Of a stretch of DNA of 64,000 bases, positions 60,288-64,000 are shown piece by piece (within the stretch, counting starts at the first letter, position 1; each line of letters opens with the position of its first letter). The translations under genes were made by a program, and so were the position numbers. The notes beneath the pieces are model-generated. The model was not told the DNA's origin. It saw only the letters and a program-made list of their open reading frames with translations, and made no database searches. Source of the stretch: Aquabacter sp040755535 (GTDB lineage Bacteria; Pseudomonadota; Alphaproteobacteria; Rhizobiales; Xanthobacteraceae); the NCBI GenBank assembly GCA_040755535.1, contig JBFMAV010000007.1, forward strand, positions 1 to 64,000. The letters are read 5' to 3'.

Positions 60288-61649
60288 ATGTCCGAGACCG
60301 AGGTGGATCTGTTCGTGATCGGCGGGGGCTCGGGCGGCGTGCGCGCGGCGCGCATCGCGGCGCGCCATGGCGCCAAGGTGATGCTGGCGGAGGAATACCG
60401 CATGGGCGGCACCTGCGTCATTCGCGGCTGCGTGCCCAAGAAATTGTTCGTCTATGCGGGGCGGTTTGCCCACGATCTGGAGGACATGGCCGGCTTCGGC
60501 TGGAGCGTCTCGGACGCCCGCTTCGACTGGGCGACGCTGATCGCCAACAAGGACAAGGAAATCGACCGGCTGGAATCCATCTACCGCACCAATGCGGAAG
60601 GGGCGGGTGTCGAGATTGTGAACTCCCGCGCGGTGGTGGACGGCCCGAATGCGGTGCGCATCGTCGCGACCGGGGAACGGATCCGCGCGCGCCACATCCT
60701 GATCGCCACCGGGGCGCGGCCGGCCTATGGGCCGGACATTCCGGGCCGGGAGCTCGCCATCACCTCCAATGAGGCGTTCCACCTTCCCGCCCTGCCACGC
60801 CGCATCCTGATCCAGGGCGGTGGCTATATCGCGGTGGAATTCGCCGGCCTGTTCCGCGCGCTCGGCAGCGAGGTCTATCTGGTGCAGCGCGCCGACGTGA
60901 TCCTGCGCGGCTTTGACGACGAGGTGCGCGCCCATCTCGCGGCGGAAATGGAACGGTCCGGCATCCACATGTTGTGTGGGCGCACGCTGACTTCGATCAC
61001 CAAGACGGAGAGCGGCAAGAGCGTGCGCCTGTCGGACGGCACCGAGGTCGAGGTGGACGAGGTGATGCTCGCCATCGGCCGCATCCCCAACACCGCTGGC
61101 CTCGGGCTGGAAGCGGCCGGCGTCGAACTGGATGCCGCAGGCGCGGTGAAGGTGGATGCCCAGTCGCGCTCCAGCGTGGAGAGCATTTATGCGGTGGGTG
61201 ATGTCACCAACCGGGTGAATCTCACCCCCGTCGCCATCCGCGAGGGCCATGCCTTCGCCGACAGCGTGTTCGGCGGCAAGCCCTGGAGCGTGGACCATCG
61301 CCTGATCGCGACCGCCGTCTTCTCCGAGCCGGAGATCGGCACGGTGGGCCTGACCGAAGCCGCCGCCCGCAAGGAGGGCCTCGCGCTCGACATCTACACC
61401 TCCACCTTCCGTCCCCTGAAGGCGACGCTCTCCGGGCGCCAGACCCGCACCCTCATGAAGCTGGTGGTGGAGCAGGGCAGCGGGAAGGTGCTCGGCGTCC
61501 ATATTGTCGGGCCGGACGCGGGCGAGATGATCCAGCTCGCGGCGGTGGCGGTGGGCATGGGCGCCACCAAGGCGGATTTCGACCGCACCATCGCCGTGCA
61601 TCCGACCGCCGCGGAAGAACTCGTGACCCTGCGCGAGAAGACCCGCTGA
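60288..61649 (+). CDS. gor: glutathione-disulfide reductase
   Basis: 453-aa flavoprotein reducing GSSG with NADPH. An FAD motif VIGGGSGGVRAARIAA is followed by the redox-active disulfide in GGTCVIRGCVPKK, the NADPH domain QGGGYIAVEFAGLFRALGSE and the C-terminal dimer-interface HPTAAEELV, which carries the catalytic His-Glu. I chose the ATG at 60288, preceded by GCGAGG. The frame is open to 60243. It supplies reduced glutathione, also used by the GST family. Confidence 0.9.
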   Translation: MSETEVDLFVIGGGSGGVRAARIAARHGAKVMLAEEYRMGGTCVIRGCVPKKLFVYAGRFAHDLEDMAGFGWSVSDARFDWATLIANKDKEIDRLESIYRTNAEGAGVEIVNSRAVVDGPNAVRIVATGERIRARHILIATGARPAYGPDIPGRELAITSNEAFHLPALPRRILIQGGGYIAVEFAGLFRALGSEVYLVQRADVILRGFDDEVRAHLAAEMERSGIHMLCGRTLTSITKTESGKSVRLSDGTEVEVDEVMLAIGRIPNTAGLGLEAAGVELDAAGAVKVDAQSRSSVESIYAVGDVTNRVNLTPVAIREGHAFADSVFGGKPWSVDHRLIATAVFSEPEIGTVGLTEAAARKEGLALDIYTSTFRPLKATLSGRQTRTLMKLVVEQGSGKVLGVHIVGPDAGEMIQLAAVAVGMGATKADFDRTIAVHPTAAEELVTLREKTR

Positions 61650-61790
61650 CATATTGCCGCTGCCGTTCCGTCCGGGGCCGGCGGCGGCGTCTTTCGGCTT
61701 GATTTTCGCGGCGCGCGGCGGTTGAGAGAGACGCCGCGCGGCCGGGTCCGGCCCGCCGTGGACGGCGCCCTTTCCTTGACGGAGGCCATC

Positions 61791-62078
61791 GTGCGGACTG
61801 TGCTGTTGGTCGCAGCGAGCTTGTTTCTCGTGTCCGGCGCGCTTGCCGATCCCATCCTGCCGAACCAGGATAAGGCGGGATCTCTCCTGAAGTATCAGGC
61901 GCTCACCGCCGCCGACCGGCGCGCGACGCTGGAAGCTTTCACGGGCAAGCCCATGAAGGCGGACGCGACCTTCGACAATCTCGATGCCTGCACGCTGCGC
62001 CAGACCACCGAGGACAATGCCGCCTCCGTGCGCCTCTCCAAGGCGATCGCGGGCTGCGTGAAGGAACTCGGACTTTAG
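61791..62078 (+). CDS. small secreted hypothetical protein (95 aa)
   Basis: GTG at 61791 with GGAGG at a good distance starts MRTVLLVAASLFLVSGALAD, a clean signal peptide cut near residue 19. The mature part (LPNQDKAGSLLKYQALTAAD..LDACTLRQTTEDNAASVRLS) is helical with two cysteines (TFDNLDACTLR and IAGCVKELGL) that could pair. No family is recognised. It follows gor by 141 bp and is convergent with the exporter gene. Confidence 0.65.
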   Translation: MRTVLLVAASLFLVSGALADPILPNQDKAGSLLKYQALTAADRRATLEAFTGKPMKADATFDNLDACTLRQTTEDNAASVRLSKAIAGCVKELGL

Positions 62079-62109
62079 ACTTTAAGGACTGCGAGGGACG
62101 CCCGGCGGT

Positions 62110-63357
62110 TCAGGCCGGGTCCCGCTGCGCCGAGAACAGGCGGCCGTTCTCCGCCGCCAGCACCAGCAGCACCGCGCAGCCGCCGAGGATGAGATAGCCG
62201 AAGCCGAGCGGCAGGATCGTGCCGTCGAACGCCCGCCCCACGATCAGGCCGAGCACCGCCCCCATCAGGGTCGTGTAGAAGCCGATGAAGGACGAGGCGG
62301 TGCCCGCCACCGCGCCCATGGGCTCCATGGCGATGGTGTTGAAGTTCGGGACGGTGATGGCGAACAGCGCCTGGGCGAGGCTCAGCAGCACGCAGAACAG
62401 GATCACCGGCGGCGGGCCGTCAAAGGCATAGCCGGAGATCACCAGGGCAAGACCGGTGAGGGTGAAGCCGCAGACCCCGAAATGGGACAGCCGACGCATC
62501 CCAATCGAGCGCACCAGCTTGGCATTGATGAAGGACGCGACGCCCATCACCGCGGCGATGACCGCGAAGGCGAGCGGAAACAGCTTGCCGAGGTGGTAGA
62601 CGCCATCCTCGAATATCTGCTGGGATGCAGCCACATAGGCCATGAGGCAGCCGAGCATCAGGCCCATGGCGGTGGTGTAGAGCAGGGTTCGGCGGTGGGT
62701 CAGCGCGCGCTTCATGCCGACGCCGATCGCGTGCAGCGAAAAAGCAACGCGATATTCCGGATGCAGCGTCTCGGGCATGCGCACGCCGAACCACACCGCG
62801 AGGATCACGCACAGGATCAGCATGGCGCCGAAGATCATGTGCCACTCGGCCACCAGCAGCACGCCGCTCGCGAAGGTCGGCGCGATCACCGGGATGATGA
62901 GGAACACCATCATGGAGAAGGACATGACCTGCGCCATCTCCCGCCCCTCATAGCGGTCCCGCACGATGGCGATCGAGAGCACGCGGGCCGCCGCCGCACC
63001 GAGCCCCTGGATGACGCGGGCGGCGAGCAGGAGGGGATAGGTCTCGGCCACCATGGCCAGCACGCAGCCGAACGCATAGATGGCGAGGCCCACCATCAGC
63101 GCCTTCTTGCGTCCCACCACGTCCGACACCGTGCCGAACACAATCTGCATGAGGCCGAAGCCGACCATGTAGGCGGTGATGAGGAGCTGGAGATCGTTCG
63201 GGTTTTCGAGCTGATAGTGGGCGCGGATCGGCCCGAAGGCCGGCAGGAGATTGTCGATGGAAAAGGCGGTCATCCCCATCATCAGGGCGATGAGGGCGAC
63301 AAATTCGGCGAATCCGGGCGTGGCCGAATCCGTCGAGCCGGAGCGGCGGTGAGGCAT
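62110..63357 (-). CDS. multidrug MFS exporter, Bcr/CflA family
   Basis: 415 aa with twelve predicted membrane helices. Early landmarks are FVALIALMMGMTAFSIDNLL and FGTVSDVVGRKKALMVGLAI, the MFS motif A (D-x2-GRR-like) between helices 2 and 3. LLAARVIQGLGAAAARVLSI is typical of Bcr/CflA drug:proton antiporters. I chose the ATG at 63357 (MPHRRSGS). The open frame to 63471 gives an Arg/Pro-rich stretch with no homology. The substrate is unknown. Confidence 0.85.
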   Translation of the reverse strand: MPHRRSGSTDSATPGFAEFVALIALMMGMTAFSIDNLLPAFGPIRAHYQLENPNDLQLLITAYMVGFGLMQIVFGTVSDVVGRKKALMVGLAIYAFGCVLAMVAETYPLLLAARVIQGLGAAAARVLSIAIVRDRYEGREMAQVMSFSMMVFLIIPVIAPTFASGVLLVAEWHMIFGAMLILCVILAVWFGVRMPETLHPEYRVAFSLHAIGVGMKRALTHRRTLLYTTAMGLMLGCLMAYVAASQQIFEDGVYHLGKLFPLAFAVIAAVMGVASFINAKLVRSIGMRRLSHFGVCGFTLTGLALVISGYAFDGPPPVILFCVLLSLAQALFAITVPNFNTIAMEPMGAVAGTASSFIGFYTTLMGAVLGLIVGRAFDGTILPLGFGYLILGGCAVLLVLAAENGRLFSAQRDPA

Positions 63358-63519
63358 GGGCAATGGGCTCTGATGGGCGCGCCGGGGCGGCGCTGTCGGG
63401 CGGTTCCCGCCTTCTATCCCGCACCGCCGGGGAAGAGAAGGCGCCCGGGGCGGAGCTTCCCCGCCACGCATGTCCCCAGCGCAACGCTCCCTAAGGGGAG
63501 CAGCAGGTGGCCTCGCGCC

Positions 63520-64000
63520 TCAGCGCGCCGCCACGGGCTGAGAGCGGTTCAATCCGAAACGGGCCTGATAGACGTTGTAGTTCTCGACCACCCGCTGGAC
63601 ATAGTTGCGGGTTTCGGAGAACGGAATCAATTCCACCCAGTCCACCGGGTCCACGTCCTTGTCGCGCGGGTCGCCATAGCGTTCGAACCATTTGCGCACG
63701 CTGCCGCGCCCGGCATTGTAGGCCGCGAAGACCAAAGCGGGGTTGCCGTCGTAATTGTCCATCAGCATGCCAAGTTCGGCGGCGCCGAACTGCACATTGT
63801 AGGACTGGTCGGTCATCAGCCGCGTCTCGTTGTAGGCCGCGCCGGTCTGCTTGGCGACCTCGCGCCCGGCAGCGGGCGTCACCTGCATGAGGCCCATCGC
63901 CTTGGCGCTTGAAAGGGTGCGCGGGTTGAACTGGCTCTCCTGGCGCGCCACCGCATAGATCATCGCCTTGTCCACCGGCGTTCCGATGGGCGTGTAGGCG
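63520..64000 (-). CDS. soluble lytic murein transglycosylase, C-terminal part (5' end beyond the window)
   Basis: The minus-strand gene enters from the right edge, and about 160 codons are visible. They encode the SLT catalytic domain: the catalytic Glu in YAVARQESQFNP, then SSAKAMGLMQVTPAAGREVA, NVQFGAAELGMLMDNYDG and AAYNAGRGSVRKWF. The C-terminus FSETRNYVQRVVENYNVYQA is typical of Slt70-like enzymes. The reading frame is open to the edge (..AYTPIGTPVDKAM), so the N-terminal helical superhelix lies outside. It cleaves peptidoglycan glycan strands to 1,6-anhydromuramoyl products. Confidence 0.87.
   Translation of the reverse strand, partial: AYTPIGTPVDKAMIYAVARQESQFNPRTLSSAKAMGLMQVTPAAGREVAKQTGAAYNETRLMTDQSYNVQFGAAELGMLMDNYDGNPALVFAAYNAGRGSVRKWFERYGDPRDKDVDPVDWVELIPFSETRNYVQRVVENYNVYQARFGLNRSQPVAAR

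Noticed and set aside
62101..62119. CCCGGC/GCCGGG hairpin as a terminator between the small secreted gene and the exporter
   Set aside because: The stem is only 6 bp, overlaps the exporter stop codon and has no T-run.
1..64000. tRNA, rRNA, CRISPR, prophage or insertion sequence
   Set aside because: No cloverleaf-like gap, regular repeat array, integrase, transposase or phage gene was seen. Most gaps are short and explained by promoters, hairpins or the repeats listed.

Overview
The window is about 64 kb of high-GC chromosome from an alphaproteobacterium, most likely a Hyphomicrobiales member close to Xanthobacteraceae. This placement is an inference. It rests on the uvrC-pgsA-moaD-moaE order, Omp31-type porin-like barrels, the DUF1254/DUF1214 pair, a DUF1491 protein, a FixK/FNR-type box and GlcN3N-type lipid A genes. 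Coding density is very high. Nothing resembling a tRNA, rRNA, CRISPR array, phage or insertion sequence was found.

0-8.5 kb: a branched-chain-type (Liv) ABC importer whose binding protein is transcribed away from its two permeases and two ATPases. The permease operon continues through an ArgE/M20 deacylase-like hydrolase, a RidA-family protein and a DUF1028 protein, followed by a LysR regulator. This looks like a dedicated uptake and breakdown route for an unidentified amino-acid derivative. 8.5-17.6 kb: envelope and signalling genes: a membrane diguanylate cyclase, a histidine kinase overlapping a peptidoglycan-binding-domain protein and a DUF1491 gene, a small conserved ORF, the DUF1254/DUF1214 pair, penicillin-binding protein 1A, and a YcgN-like cysteine-cluster protein. 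An orphan allophanate hydrolase (atzF) and a tiny membrane protein follow.

20-33.2 kb: a complete N-methylglutamate (NMG) pathway for methylamine use. One minus-strand arm encodes NMG synthase (mgsABC) and gamma-glutamylmethylamide synthetase (gmaS). The other encodes the heterotetrameric NMG dehydrogenase/sarcosine-oxidase-like enzyme (mgdABCD) and formyltetrahydrofolate deformylase (purU). Between them lie a divergent LysR gene and a GST gene. Upstream of mgsA sits an XRE-cupin regulator. A near-identical palindrome (TTTCCT-N3-AGGAAA) lies both in front of mgsA and on the regulator's own ribosome-binding site, and a degenerate copy lies upstream of atzF.

33.2-41.3 kb: an ECF sigma factor (ECF42-like) with its DGPF/YciI partner, two tandem DctA-type dicarboxylate carriers behind a perfect TTGAT-N4-ATCAA box, then moaE, moaD, pgsA and uvrC. 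41.5-44 kb: three tandem small outer-membrane barrels, the middle one with strong codon bias. 44-54 kb: a gnnA/gnnB-like lipid A sugar pair, murJ, an RND efflux adaptor and pump, and cobT.

54-64 kb: a second histidine kinase, gph, a 120-bp palindromic intergenic repeat, a small secreted protein with an internal repeat, rpiA, a DUF2059 protein, a two-part family 2 glycosyltransferase, glutathione reductase, a small secreted protein, a Bcr/CflA-type exporter, and a lytic transglycosylase cut by the window edge.
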